Below are positions 42,804 to 52,476 of a stretch of 64,000 nucleotides of DNA, piece after piece. The translations under genes and the position numbers were made by a program. How positions within the stretch are numbered: position 1 is the stretch's first letter; the number at the start of each line of letters is the position of its first letter. Under the pieces are notes generated by a model, which had not been told where the DNA came from, ran no database searches, and saw only the letters and a list, made by a program, of their open reading frames with translations. The DNA comes from Aurantimonas sp965217685 (GTDB lineage: Bacteria; Pseudomonadota; Alphaproteobacteria; Rhizobiales; Rhizobiaceae): the NCBI GenBank assembly GCA_965217685.1, contig CBDCIZ010000003.1, positions 2,356,001-2,420,000 on the forward strand, written 5' to 3'.

Positions 42804-43778
42804 ATGCGGACCGAGATCCGTCCCGCAGACGATCCGGAAAGCTTCGAGATCGCCCGCGCGATGCTCGCCGCCGGCGATCTCGTCGCCGTCCCGACCGAGA
42901 CCGTCTACGGCCTTGCCGCCGACGCGACGAACGGCGTTGCCGTCGCCCGCATCTTCGCGGCCAAAGGCAGGCCGCGCTTCAACCCGCTGATCTGCCATGT
43001 CGGCGACCTCGCGATGGCGCGCGCCATCGCGGTCGTCGACCCGCTCGCCGAGGCGCTGGCCGCCGCCTTCTGGCCGGGACCACTGACGATCGTCCTGCCG
43101 CTGCGCGAGGGCTCGCCGATCCATCCGCTGGCGACCGCGGGGCTCGGCACCGTGGCCGTGCGCATGCCCGTCGGCGTCGCCGGCCGGCTTGCCGGCGCTC
43201 TCGGCCGGCCGCTCGCCGCGCCCAGCGCCAACCCCTCCGGCCGCGTCAGCCCGACGAGCGCTGCCCATGTGCAGCGCGGCCTCGACGGGCGGGTCGGTCT
43301 GATCCTCGACGGGGGCGCCGCGCCCGTCGGCGTCGAGTCGACGATCGTGCGGCCGGACGGCGACCGCTTGACGCTGCTGCGGGCCGGCGCCATCGACCGC
43401 ACCGCGCTCGGCCGGGCGACCGGATTGCCCGTCGTCGTCCCGCAAGAGGGCGCCGCGATTTCGGCCCCTGGGCAGCTCAAGTCCCATTACGCGCCCCATG
43501 GCCGGGTGCGGCTGAACGCTGAATCCGTCGAACCCGGCGAGCACTTCATCGCCTTCGGTCCCAATTCGGTGCCGGGCGCCGCACACGCGGTTCGCATCCT
43601 CAATCTCAGCCCGACCGGCGATCTCGCGGAAGCCGCGGCGAACCTCTTCGCAGCCCTTGCCGGCTTCGACGATCCAGGCATTGCCGCGATTGCCGTCGCC
43701 CAGATCCCGCGTCACGGGCTCGGCGAGGCGATCAACGACCGGCTTGCCCGCGCCGCCGCGCCGCGCGTTCGAACTTGA
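42804..43778 (+). CDS. L-threonylcarbamoyladenylate synthase (Sua5 type)
   Basis: The enzyme makes threonylcarbamoyl-AMP from Thr, bicarbonate and ATP for the t6A37 modification of tRNA. The 324-residue length shows the two-domain Sua5 form rather than the short TsaC. In the N-terminal YrdC domain, VPTETVYGLAADATN, IFAAKGRPRFNPL and the loop PSANPSGRVSPTSAAHV carry the nucleotide and substrate contacts. The C-terminal Sua5 domain starts after SAPGQLKSHYAPH. AAAGG lies upstream of the ATG. It is 65 bp before the FAD oxidase gene. Confidence 0.91.
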   Translation: MRTEIRPADDPESFEIARAMLAAGDLVAVPTETVYGLAADATNGVAVARIFAAKGRPRFNPLICHVGDLAMARAIAVVDPLAEALAAAFWPGPLTIVLPLREGSPIHPLATAGLGTVAVRMPVGVAGRLAGALGRPLAAPSANPSGRVSPTSAAHVQRGLDGRVGLILDGGAAPVGVESTIVRPDGDRLTLLRAGAIDRTALGRATGLPVVVPQEGAAISAPGQLKSHYAPHGRVRLNAESVEPGEHFIAFGPNSVPGAAHAVRILNLSPTGDLAEAAANLFAALAGFDDPGIAAIAVAQIPRHGLGEAINDRLARAAAPRVRT

Positions 43779-43843
43779 ACGCACGGGGCGCCGCGCAGCG
43801 CTGACATCTCGACGGTGGCATCGCCCGGACTATTTTTCCGTCG

Positions 43844-45268
43844 ATGCAAAATTCAGCTCCCTTCAGCGCCGATCTCGTGTCCCGCTTCGCGGCGATCGTC
43901 GGCCCCACCAACGCGCTCACCGACGCCGACCGCATCGATCCCTATCTGCACGAGCCGCGCGACCTCTATCGCGGGCAGACGGGCCTCGTTCTACGACCGG
44001 GCAGCGCCGACGAGGTGTCGCGGATCATGGCGCTGGCGACCAGCACCCGCACGCCGATCGTGCCCCAGGGCGGCAACACCGGTCTCGTCGGCGGCCAGTC
44101 GCCGCGCTCGACCGGCGAAGTGCTTCTCAGCCTGTCACGGCTCGATAAAATCCGCGACGTCGACCCTGTCGGCCGAAACCTGACCGTCGAGGCCGGCGTG
44201 GTGTTGCAGCGCGTTCAGGCGGCGGCCGAGGAGGCGGGGCTTCTGTTCCCCCTGTCGCTGGGCTCGGAAGGCTCCTGCCAGATCGGCGGCAATCTGTCCT
44301 CCAACGCTGGCGGCACCGGCGTCCTCGCCTACGGCAATTCGCGCGACCTCTGCCTCGGCATCGAGGCGGTGCTGCCGTCGGGCGAAATCTTCCATGGCCT
44401 TCGCCGTCTGAAGAAGGACAATCGCGGCTACGACATCCGCAATCTCCTCGTCGGTGCCGAAGGCACGCTCGCCATCATCACCGCCGCCGTGATGAAGCTG
44501 TTTCCGAAACCCGCCGGCCGCGAGGTCGCCTATGTCGGGCTGCAATCCCCTTGGGCGGCGCTCGATCTGTTGAAGCGGGCCGAGCGCGCGGCGGGCTCGC
44601 AACTGACCGCATTCGAGATCATGCCGAGAATCGGCATGGAGTTTACGTTGCGGCATTCCCGAAACATTCGCGATCCCCTGCAGTCCGAATATCCCTGGTA
44701 CGTCCTGGTCGAAGTCTCGTCCGGCAGATCCCAGGACGATGCGCGCGAAACGATGGAGGAGATCTTGGGCGCGGCCATCGAGGCCGGCCTCGTCAGCGAT
44801 GCGGTGATCGCCAGGTCGCTGTCGCAAGCCAGCGACTTCTGGACGCTTCGCGAAGAGATGAGCTGGGCGCAGAAGCCGGAGGGCGGGTCGATCAAGCACG
44901 ACGTGGCGGTGCCGGTGGCCAGCGTGCCGGAGTTCCTGCAACGGGCGGACACGGCCGTGCTTGCGGTCATGCCCGACGCGCGGATCGTGGCCTTCGGCCA
45001 TCTGGGTGACGGCAACATCCACTACAACATTTCCCAGCCAGTCGGGGCCGACAAGGCCGCCTTCCTGGGGCGATGGCACGAGATCAACGGGATCGTCCAC
45101 GGCATCGTCGCCGACATGGACGGCACGTTTTCGGCCGAGCACGGGATCGGCCAGTTGAAGCGGGACGAACTGGCCGAAACGAAGCGAGGGCCGGAAATCG
45201 AGCTGATGCGCGCGATCAAGGCCGTCTTCGATCCTTACAATATCTTAAATCCGGGCAAGCTCGTTTAG
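43844..45268 (+). CDS. FAD-binding oxidase/dehydrogenase (GlcD/D2HGDH-like)
   Basis: A 474-residue flavoprotein of the VAO/PCMH superfamily. The FAD-binding motif IVPQGGNTGLVGGQSPRSTGEVLLSL and GGNLSSNAGGTGVLAYGNSRDL are clear. The C-terminal FAD-oxidase domain contains FGHLGDGNIHYNISQP and SAEHGIGQLKRDEL, with metal-binding His residues. This set suits D-2-hydroxyglutarate or D-lactate dehydrogenases and GlcD. Rhizobial homologues beside TsaC-type genes are usually annotated only as FAD-binding oxidase. Substrate not determinable here. Confidence 0.87.
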   Translation: MQNSAPFSADLVSRFAAIVGPTNALTDADRIDPYLHEPRDLYRGQTGLVLRPGSADEVSRIMALATSTRTPIVPQGGNTGLVGGQSPRSTGEVLLSLSRLDKIRDVDPVGRNLTVEAGVVLQRVQAAAEEAGLLFPLSLGSEGSCQIGGNLSSNAGGTGVLAYGNSRDLCLGIEAVLPSGEIFHGLRRLKKDNRGYDIRNLLVGAEGTLAIITAAVMKLFPKPAGREVAYVGLQSPWAALDLLKRAERAAGSQLTAFEIMPRIGMEFTLRHSRNIRDPLQSEYPWYVLVEVSSGRSQDDARETMEEILGAAIEAGLVSDAVIARSLSQASDFWTLREEMSWAQKPEGGSIKHDVAVPVASVPEFLQRADTAVLAVMPDARIVAFGHLGDGNIHYNISQPVGADKAAFLGRWHEINGIVHGIVADMDGTFSAEHGIGQLKRDELAETKRGPEIELMRAIKAVFDPYNILNPGKLV

Positions 45269-45450
45269 AGTCGATTCAAGTTTTAATCTTGATAACCCTG
45301 TTTATGGTCAGAAACGCTTAACTGCCTTTCTTAGCGCGACTTCAAGATCGCGCTCGTAGGTTGGTCTCATCAAAGGCCGGGCAACAGCGGCCGCGCAAGG
45401 GAGACCGAAACATCGGCTCCCCGCAGAGGCTTCAAGAGGCGTCGAATATC

Positions 45451-46029
45451 ATGAGCATCGCACCGAACGTCGCAGTCACCCCCGCCAAACCCGAATGGGC
45501 CAACATACCCGTCCGGCTCGACCCGGCGGCCTCTTCCCGCAGCCAGACCATCGAGATGGTCGAGGACGGCGAGATGGTGGTCTACCGGGTCGACCGCCGC
45601 GGCGCGGTCGTCCATCGCAAGCTGGAAAAATCGGGCCTGCCGATCTCCATCGCGCTCGCGCCGCGCTGCTTCGAGGGCGTCGCCGCCCGCGCCATGGAAG
45701 ACGAGGGCGGCAAGGTCACCGTGACCCTCGAACTCCACCATCGCGATGCCAAATGCACGGTGCCGCTGCTCGTCGCCAGCGACCTTTACGACGTCGCCGC
45801 CGACTGGCGCGCCTGGTCGGAGCTGTTCGGCCTGCCGATGCTGATGGTCGAGGCCGACGGTACGGTCCAGAGCCTCGAAGAGACGCTCAGCCAGATCAAG
45901 GCCGCGGCGCCGGCACCGCGCCGCCGTTCGGTGGGCCGCCAGCGTCGCCCGCGCTTCCTCGCCCGTCGCAAGCCGGGCCTCGGCATCCGCATGGTCGTCG
46001 CCGGCGAAGAGATCATCGCCCGCAACTGA
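45451..46029 (+). CDS. DUF6101 family protein
   Basis: A 192-residue soluble protein of a rhizobial family of unknown function. Conserved-looking parts are RLDPAASSRSQTIEMVEDGEMVVYRVDRRGAVVHRKLEKSGLPISIALAPRCFEGVAARAMED and the middle DLYDVAADWRAWSELFGLPMLMVEADG. The C-terminus is basic (RRRSVGRQRRPRFLARRKPG) and could contact nucleic acid or membrane. AAGAGG is 11-16 bp before ATG 45451. A terminator follows at 46055. Confidence 0.75.
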   Translation: MSIAPNVAVTPAKPEWANIPVRLDPAASSRSQTIEMVEDGEMVVYRVDRRGAVVHRKLEKSGLPISIALAPRCFEGVAARAMEDEGGKVTVTLELHHRDAKCTVPLLVASDLYDVAADWRAWSELFGLPMLMVEADGTVQSLEETLSQIKAAAPAPRRRSVGRQRRPRFLARRKPGLGIRMVVAGEEIIARN

Positions 46030-46054
46030 TCAATCGACTTTCGGCATGATGTGA

Positions 46055-46089
46055 AAAGCGCCGACCGGGGACGAACCGGCCGGCGCTTT
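46055..46089. terminator. bidirectional terminator
   Basis: Arms AAAGCGCCGACCGG and CCGGCCGGCGCTTT pair at 13 of 14 positions around a GGACGAA loop. The hairpin lies between the DUF6101 gene and the convergent ubiA, 25 and 16 bp from their stops, and has A/T-rich ends on both sides. Confidence 0.75.
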
Positions 46090-46105
46090 CGTTTGCGGCC
46101 AGATA

Positions 46106-47113
46106 TCAGGCGACCGGAATCGGAAACAGCAGCGACCACAGCGCCGAGAAGATCAGCCCGAAGAAGACGATCCAGCCGAACACCGTGTTCGATCTGAACA
46201 GCCTGAGACATTCGTCGGGATCGTCGATCTCCAGCGTGCGCACCTGCCAGAGCATCTGCAGGCCGCCCATGGCGAGGCCCGCATAGGCCGGCCAAGCGGG
46301 GCCGCCGCCGGCCCCCTGGCTTGCCGTTGCGAAGGCGGCGGCGAAGAGCAGCGTCGTGCCGCCGTAGAGGATCGTCAGCGCAGTCCTCGTGCGCTCGCCG
46401 AACAGCCGCGCCGTGGAGCGCACGCCCACCAGTTCGTCGTCTTCCTTGTCCTGATGGGCGTAGATCGTGTCGTAACCGATCGTCCACAGAATCGCGGCTG
46501 CGTAGAGCAGGAGCGGGCTCAGGGCGAGGCTGCCCCAATAGCTGGCCCAGCCCATCAGCGCGCCCCAGGAGAAAGCCAGGCCGAGGCCGAACTGCGGCCA
46601 GTCGGTCACCCGCTTCAGGAAGGGATAGATGGCGACCACGCCCAGCGAGACGATGCCGAGAAGGATCGCGAAGCCGTTGAACTGCAGGAGCACGAGCAGG
46701 CCGAACAGCGACTGCACGACGAGGAAGAGCTTGGCCTGCAGCCGCGACACCCGACCCGAAGGCAGCGGCCGCGAGCGGGTGCGCGCGACCATGTCGTCGA
46801 TCTTCTGGTCGACGAGGTCGTTATAGGTGCAGCCGGCGCCGCGCATGGCGATGGCGCCCACGAGAAACAGGGCCAGATGCCACAGGCTCGGCAGCCCGGT
46901 GTGGACCGCGCCGCCTGCCACAGCCTGCGGCGCAAGGGCTGCCGACCACCAGCAGGGCCAGAGCAGAAGTTGCCAGCCGATCGGCCGATCCCAGCGCGCC
47001 AGTTGGGCGTAGGGCCACACGCCGCGCGGCAGGATTTTGTAGACCCAGTTCTCCGACGGGGCGTCCGCGACGCGATCGGTATGGTCCACAAGGCCGGTTT
47101 TCAGGTTCGACAT
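46106..47113 (-). CDS. ubiA: 4-hydroxybenzoate polyprenyltransferase
   Basis: This integral membrane prenyltransferase attaches the polyprenyl tail to 4-hydroxybenzoate in ubiquinone synthesis. The 335-residue product has the two Asp-rich motifs NDLVDQKIDDMVARTRSRPLPSG and DTIYAHQDKEDDELVGVRSTA, separated and followed by hydrophobic helices. ATG 47113 is used; an upstream in-frame ATG (47134) adds seven residues. It would take its chain from the synthase at 31270. Its promoter region is shared with the divergent purD. Confidence 0.92.
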   Translation of the reverse strand: MSNLKTGLVDHTDRVADAPSENWVYKILPRGVWPYAQLARWDRPIGWQLLLWPCWWSAALAPQAVAGGAVHTGLPSLWHLALFLVGAIAMRGAGCTYNDLVDQKIDDMVARTRSRPLPSGRVSRLQAKLFLVVQSLFGLLVLLQFNGFAILLGIVSLGVVAIYPFLKRVTDWPQFGLGLAFSWGALMGWASYWGSLALSPLLLYAAAILWTIGYDTIYAHQDKEDDELVGVRSTARLFGERTRTALTILYGGTTLLFAAAFATASQGAGGGPAWPAYAGLAMGGLQMLWQVRTLEIDDPDECLRLFRSNTVFGWIVFFGLIFSALWSLLFPIPVA

Positions 47114-47358
47114 GGCGCTAGGTTCATAACACAAATGCCGCAGTCAAGTCTTTTTCGGTAAAAATGCCTGTCGGAATCGTCGCGCCGGTGCTTGACCCGC
47201 ACGGTGCCGCGCCCGTAGTGCGCAGGGCGGCGGCGTCCCCGGCAGCGGTGACGGAAAACAATACCGAATTGCGTTGCCGGGAATCGAACCGCTTTTTAGC
47301 AGGCCCGCAAGGCGAGCGCATGGCGGTGATCGAAGGACGGGAAGGCGGCGGGCACCAC

Positions 47359-48636
47359 ATGACGATCAACATCCTCCTCATCGGCTCGGGCGGACGCGAG
47401 CACGCGCTCGCCTGGAAGATCGCCCGGTCACCGGAACTCGGCGCCCTCTACGCCTCGCCCGGCAATCCCGGCATCGCCGAACACGCCGCGTGCGTCGCCC
47501 TCGATCTCGCCGACCATTCCGCTGTGGCCGCGTTCTGCGAGAAAAAGGCGATCGGCCTCGTCGTCATCGGCCCGGAAGCGCCGCTGGTCGACGGCCTTGC
47601 CGATTCGCTGGAGGAGGCGGGCCTCGACGTCTTCGGCCCCTCGGCGTCCGCCGCGCGGCTCGAGGGCTCGAAGGGCTTCACCAAGGATTTCTGCACGCTC
47701 CACGACATTCCGACCGCACGCTATCGGCGCTTCAACAACGTCGATGACGCCAGGGCCTATGTGGAATCCGGCGGCGCGCCGATCGTCGTCAAGGCCGACG
47801 GGCTCGCGGCCGGCAAGGGCGTCACCATCGCCAGGACCCGTGCCGAGGCCGCCGCCGCGATCGAGGACTGTTTCGACGGGAATTTTGCCGGCCCTGGCGC
47901 GGAGATCGTCGTCGAGGAGTTTCTGGAAGGCGAGGAGGCGAGCCTCTTCTGCCTCTGCGACGGCGAGCGCGCGCTGCTGTTCGGCACCGCCCAGGACCAC
48001 AAGCGCGCCTTCGACGGCGATCGCGGGCCGAACACCGGCGGCATGGGTGCCACGTCGCCGGCTCTGCCGATGACCGACGCGCTGATGAAACGCGCCATGC
48101 GCGAGATCGTCCAGCCGACCATGGCCGGCATGATGGAAGCCGGGGCGCCGTTCAAGGGTGTCCTTTACGCCGGGCTGATCCTGACCGAGACCGGGCCGAA
48201 ACTCATCGAATACAATGTCCGCTTCGGCGATCCCGAATGCCAGGTGCTGATGATGCGCCTGAAGAGCGACATCGTGCCGATCCTTCTCGCCGCCGCGCGC
48301 GGCGATCTCTCCGGCGTGGAGCCGCAATGGAGCGACCGACCGGCGGCGACGGTGGTGATGGCGGCCAGGGGCTATCCCGGCGCATATTCCAAGGGCAGCG
48401 TCATCGCCGGTCTGCCGGAGGCCGACGACGACACCCGCGTCTTCCAGGCCGGCACATCCCTCGAGGATGGCCGCCTCGTCGCGACGGGCGGCCGCGTCCT
48501 CAACGTCGCCGCGCTCGGCGACAGCTTGCGCGACGCAGTGCGCCTCGCCTACAAGACGGTCGACGACGTCGAATGGGACGGCGGTTTCTGGCGCACCGAC
48601 ATCGGCCACCGGGCGGTCATGACGGAGGATCGCTGA
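47359..48636 (+). CDS. purD: phosphoribosylamine-glycine ligase
   Basis: PurD (GAR synthetase) joins glycine to phosphoribosylamine with ATP, the second step of purine synthesis. The 425-residue product has the N-terminal ILLIGSGGREHALAWKI, the ATP-grasp part APIVVKADGLAAGKGVTIA, the signature RFGDPECQVLMMRL and AQDHKRAFDGDRGPNTGGMGA. ATG 47359 begins MTINILLIGSGG, as in most homologues; the in-frame extension upstream (from 47164) is rejected. Confidence 0.94.
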   Translation: MTINILLIGSGGREHALAWKIARSPELGALYASPGNPGIAEHAACVALDLADHSAVAAFCEKKAIGLVVIGPEAPLVDGLADSLEEAGLDVFGPSASAARLEGSKGFTKDFCTLHDIPTARYRRFNNVDDARAYVESGGAPIVVKADGLAAGKGVTIARTRAEAAAAIEDCFDGNFAGPGAEIVVEEFLEGEEASLFCLCDGERALLFGTAQDHKRAFDGDRGPNTGGMGATSPALPMTDALMKRAMREIVQPTMAGMMEAGAPFKGVLYAGLILTETGPKLIEYNVRFGDPECQVLMMRLKSDIVPILLAAARGDLSGVEPQWSDRPAATVVMAARGYPGAYSKGSVIAGLPEADDDTRVFQAGTSLEDGRLVATGGRVLNVAALGDSLRDAVRLAYKTVDDVEWDGGFWRTDIGHRAVMTEDR

Positions 48637-48769
48637 CGGCGGCACGATCCAGCCAAGGTGCAGCGCGGCGCAGGGCCCATGGCAGCGTGTAACGGGCAGG
48701 GTCACAAGGCGGAGGTCTGGAAATTACGAGGCGAACAGAACCGCCCTTCAGACCCTTCATTTCACCTCA

Positions 48770-48793
48770 AACTTTGACGTTAACGTAAAAGTT
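48770..48793. promoter_or_regulatory. LiuR-like palindromic operator before fadE
   Basis: A 24-bp near-palindrome whose left half is AACTTTGACGTT; the right half is its reverse complement except for one base. It lies 79 bp upstream of the fadE start. The TTGACG..ACGTAA pattern resembles operators of LiuR-type MerR regulators of acyl-CoA catabolism, recalled from family knowledge. A related site stands at 56281. Confidence 0.6.
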
Positions 48794-48872
48794 ATGCGAC
48801 GATGTTGTCGGTCGGCAACCAACGGGCGGTCGCGCCGTTTGTTGAAGAGGCTGTCAATCCGGGAGAGCAACC

Positions 48873-51152
48873 ATGTCGTTTCGCAAGGACCGCCTGACCA
48901 GGCCCATCTACGACTGGGCCAAGACCGTCATGCCACCGATCTCCGCGACCGAGCGGGAAGCGATCGATGCCGGCACGGTCTGGTGGGACGGCGAACTGTT
49001 CACCGGCAGCCCCGACTGGAACAAGCTCCTGAAGATGCCGCCGGCGCGGCTTTCGGCCGATGAGCAGGCTTTCATCGACGGCCCGGTCAACGAGCTTCTG
49101 GCGATGCTGGACGAGTGGAAGATCGTCCACGAGGATCACGATCTGTCGCCGGAGGTCTGGGATTTTCTCAAGACCCGCAAGTTCTTCGGCATGATCATTC
49201 CGAAGAAATACGGCGGCCTCGGCTTCTCCAACACCGCCCATTCGGAGGTGGTGCGCAAGGTGTCGTCCGCCAGCGTCGTCGCCGGGGTGACAGTCATGGT
49301 GCCGAATTCGCTCGGACCGGGCGAACTGATGCTGCATTTCGGCACACAGGAACAGTGCGACCATTGGCTGCCGCGTCTCGCCGATGGCCGGGAAATCCCC
49401 TGTTTCGGCCTGACTTCGCCGGAAGCCGGCTCGGATGCGGCGGCCATGACCGACACCGGCATCGTCTGCATGGGCGGGCATGAAGGCGAAGAGGTCCTCG
49501 GCATCAGGCTGAATTTCGAAAAGCGCTACATCACCCTCGGCCCCGTCGCGACCGTCATGGGCCTTGCCTTCAAGATGTTCGATCCCGACGACCATCTTGG
49601 CAAGGGCGAGAATCTCGGCATCACCGTCGCGCTGATTGCGACCGCCACGCCGGGCGTCGCCACCGGCGACCGTCACGTGCCGTTGCAGACCTATTTCCAG
49701 AACGGCCCGCTCTACGGCAAGGACGTGTTCATCCCGATGTCGTCGATCCTGGGCGGCGAGGCGCAGATCGGCCAGGGCTGGACCATGCTGATGACGGCGC
49801 TCGCCGCCGGTCGCGGCATCTCGCTGCCGTCCCAATCGGCCGCCGCCGCCGCCATGTGCGCCCGCACCACCGGGGCCTATGCCCGCGTGCGCACGCAGTT
49901 CAACACGCCGATCGGGATGTTCGAGGGCATCCAGCAGCCGCTCGCCGACATCGCCGCCAACGCCTATCTCATCGACGCCGCGCGCCGGCTGACGGTCGCC
50001 GCTCTCGACGAGGGGCACAAACCTTCGGTGGTTTCGGCGATCATGAAGGCCCACGCGACCTACCGCATGCGCGAATCGATCGAGCGCGCCATGGATATTC
50101 ATGGCGGCAAGGCCATCATCGACGGCCCGAAGAACTATCTCGCCGGCCAGTACAAGTCGGTGCCGATCGGCATCACGGTCGAGGGCGCCAACATCCTGAC
50201 GCGCAATCTGATGATCTTCGGCCAGGGCGCCATCCGCGCCCATCCCTACATGCTGCGGGAACTGCTGGCGCTCTCCGATGAGAACGAGGCGGACGGTCTC
50301 GACGCCTTCGACAAGGCGTTCTGGGCCCATGCCGGGCACGCGGTGAAGAACGCCCTGCGCACCTTCGTGCGCGGCTGGACCGGCGGCCTTGCCGCCCCGG
50401 CCCCGAAGGATGCGGCGTTGACCAGCCATTGGCGCCAGTTGTCGCGCTTCTCGGCGGCTTTCGCGTTGATTTCCGACCTGTCGCTGCTGACCCTCGGCGG
50501 CGCGCTGAAACGCAAGGAGATGCTGTCGGCTCGTCTCGGCGACATCCTGTCGGAACTCTATCTCCTCGGCGCGGTTCTCAAGCGCTTCGAGGACGAGGGA
50601 CGACCGGAGGCCGACAAGCCGCTGGTCGAATTCATCATGACGAAGGGCATCAACCGCATGTCGCTCGCCTTCAACGGCGTCCTGGACAATCTGCCCGCCC
50701 GCTGGGCGGCGATGCTGACCCGCTTCCTCGCGTTTCCGCTGGGCCTTCCCTATCGCGAGCCGGCCGACGAGCTGACGTCCGAGGTCGCGGCGATCCTGAT
50801 GCGGCCGTCCTCCCAGCGCGACCGGCTGACGCCTGACATCTATCTCGGCGAAGGCCGGGCGGATCACCCGATCGCCGACCTCGAGCTCGCCTTCGAGCTC
50901 GTGACGGCCGCAGCCCCCATCGAGAAGAAGATGCGCACGGCCAGGGTCTCCGATCTCGACGAGGCGCTGGAGACCACGGTGATCGACCAGGCTGAATACG
51001 ACCAGCTGACCGAGGCGCGGGCCGCGGTCGCCAGGGTCATCGCCGTGGATGCGTTCCCGGCTTCAAAGGTCTCGCCGATCGCCGACCAGCACCGCCGCGA
51101 CAATGCGGATGACGACCTTCGGCACGACGAAACCCGCGAGGCTGCCGAATAA
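48873..51152 (+). CDS. fadE: long FadE-type acyl-CoA dehydrogenase
   Basis: A 759-residue acyl-CoA dehydrogenase of the FadE class, much longer than the 380-residue type, with the DUF1974 C-terminal domain. It introduces the 2,3-trans double bond in long-chain acyl-CoA. The dehydrogenase core includes FFGMIIPKKYGGLGFS, CFGLTSPEAGSDAAAM, FNTPIGMFEGIQQPLADIAA and IHGGKAIIDGPKNYL. It starts the fadE-fadI-fadJ operon; its stop codon shares one base with the thiolase start. The regulator is probably the protein binding the palindrome at 48770. Confidence 0.9.
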   Translation: MSFRKDRLTRPIYDWAKTVMPPISATEREAIDAGTVWWDGELFTGSPDWNKLLKMPPARLSADEQAFIDGPVNELLAMLDEWKIVHEDHDLSPEVWDFLKTRKFFGMIIPKKYGGLGFSNTAHSEVVRKVSSASVVAGVTVMVPNSLGPGELMLHFGTQEQCDHWLPRLADGREIPCFGLTSPEAGSDAAAMTDTGIVCMGGHEGEEVLGIRLNFEKRYITLGPVATVMGLAFKMFDPDDHLGKGENLGITVALIATATPGVATGDRHVPLQTYFQNGPLYGKDVFIPMSSILGGEAQIGQGWTMLMTALAAGRGISLPSQSAAAAAMCARTTGAYARVRTQFNTPIGMFEGIQQPLADIAANAYLIDAARRLTVAALDEGHKPSVVSAIMKAHATYRMRESIERAMDIHGGKAIIDGPKNYLAGQYKSVPIGITVEGANILTRNLMIFGQGAIRAHPYMLRELLALSDENEADGLDAFDKAFWAHAGHAVKNALRTFVRGWTGGLAAPAPKDAALTSHWRQLSRFSAAFALISDLSLLTLGGALKRKEMLSARLGDILSELYLLGAVLKRFEDEGRPEADKPLVEFIMTKGINRMSLAFNGVLDNLPARWAAMLTRFLAFPLGLPYREPADELTSEVAAILMRPSSQRDRLTPDIYLGEGRADHPIADLELAFELVTAAAPIEKKMRTARVSDLDEALETTVIDQAEYDQLTEARAAVARVIAVDAFPASKVSPIADQHRRDNADDDLRHDETREAAE

Positions 51153-52435
51153 TGGCCAGATCCGTCTATCTCGTCGACGGCGCCCGCACGCCCTTCATCA
51201 AGGCACGCGGCAAGCCGGGACCGTTCTCCCCCGTCGATCTCGCCGTCCAGTGCGGCCGCCCTTTGCTGATGCGCCAGAGCTTCGACAAGGACGCGATCGA
51301 TCTCGTCATCCTCGGCTGCGTCAACGTCGTCGCCGACGAGATGAACCCGGCACGCGTTGCCGGGCTCCGGCTCGGCATTTCCGAAGAGGTTCCGGCCTTC
51401 ACCGTACAGATCAACTGCGGCTCCGGCATGCAGTCGATCGACACGGCCTTCCGAACCATCGAAAACGGCGGCGCCGAGATCGTGCTGGCCGGCGGCGCCG
51501 AGGCGCTCAGTCATTCGCCGCTCGTCCTGCGCCGCGAGGCGGTCGACTGGTTCGCCGCCCTGAACGGCGCGCGCTCTACCGGCGACAAGCTGAAGGCGCT
51601 CTCCGGCCTGCGTCCCGATTTCCTCAAGCCCGTCATCGGCCTGGAGCGCGGCCTCACCGACCCGATCACCGATCTCAACATGGGCCAGACGGCCGAAATC
51701 CTCGCCCATCGCTTCGGCATCTCGCGACGCGACGCCGACACCTATGCCGCGACAAGCCACAACCGCCTCGACCGGGCGACGCAGCAAGGCTGGCTGAAGG
51801 ACGAGATGCTCACTGCCTTCTCCCGCGACGGCGAGGTCTTCGACCATGACGATGGCGTGCGGCCCGGCTCCTCGGCCGATAATCTCGCCAAGCTGAAGCC
51901 GGTCTTCGAGAAGCCCTACGGCAAGGTCACCGCCGGCAACGCCTCGCAGATCACCGACGGCGCGTCCTGGGTGTTTCTCGCCTCGGAAGACGCCGTGAAG
52001 GCCCACGACATGCAGCCGCTCGCGCGCATCGTCGATTCGCAATGGGGCGCACTCGACCCGTCCATCATGGGCCTCGGCCCGGTCGTCGCGACGGCACCCA
52101 TCCTGAAACGCCAGAACATGGCGGTGTCCGATGTCGGTCTTTGGGAGCTCAACGAGGCCTTCGCCGCGCAGGTGCTCGCCTGCGTCGAGGCGCTCGACAC
52201 GCCCGAGATCGCCGATGGCGTCCTTGGACTGGAGGGCAAGGGCGGCCGCATCCCTCACGACATCCTCAATGTCGACGGCGGCGCGATCTCTCTCGGCCAT
52301 CCGGTCGGCACCAGCGGCAACCGCATCACCCTGCATCTTGCGGGCGCCATGAAGCGTCTCGGCAAGACGCGCGGCATCGCCACCGAATGCATCGGCGGCG
52401 GCCAGGGCGGCGCGATGTTGCTCGAAGCGGCCTGA
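51152..52435 (+). CDS. fadI: acetyl-CoA acyltransferase (FadI-type thiolase)
   Basis: A 427-residue thiolase that cleaves 3-ketoacyl-CoA with CoA. The acyl-accepting Cys is C89 in VQINCGSGMQS, the base His is about H383 in GHPVGTSGNR, and the second Cys about C413 in ECIGGGQGGAM. RTPFIKARG is the usual N-terminal signature. Length and coupling with fadJ suggest the trifunctional-complex partner rather than a biosynthetic acetoacetyl-CoA thiolase. It starts on the last base of the fadE stop. Confidence 0.9.
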   Translation: MARSVYLVDGARTPFIKARGKPGPFSPVDLAVQCGRPLLMRQSFDKDAIDLVILGCVNVVADEMNPARVAGLRLGISEEVPAFTVQINCGSGMQSIDTAFRTIENGGAEIVLAGGAEALSHSPLVLRREAVDWFAALNGARSTGDKLKALSGLRPDFLKPVIGLERGLTDPITDLNMGQTAEILAHRFGISRRDADTYAATSHNRLDRATQQGWLKDEMLTAFSRDGEVFDHDDGVRPGSSADNLAKLKPVFEKPYGKVTAGNASQITDGASWVFLASEDAVKAHDMQPLARIVDSQWGALDPSIMGLGPVVATAPILKRQNMAVSDVGLWELNEAFAAQVLACVEALDTPEIADGVLGLEGKGGRIPHDILNVDGGAISLGHPVGTSGNRITLHLAGAMKRLGKTRGIATECIGGGQGGAMLLEAA

Positions 52436-52476
52436 CCGCCGTCACCCTGACGAACCAGAAGACGAGAACCGATCCC

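Noticed and set aside
47268..47300. CCGGGAATCGAACCG resembles the T-arm of a tRNA on the minus strand upstream of purD.
   Set aside because: Only three base pairs of a T-stem can form, and no acceptor, anticodon or D-arm partner is found around it.
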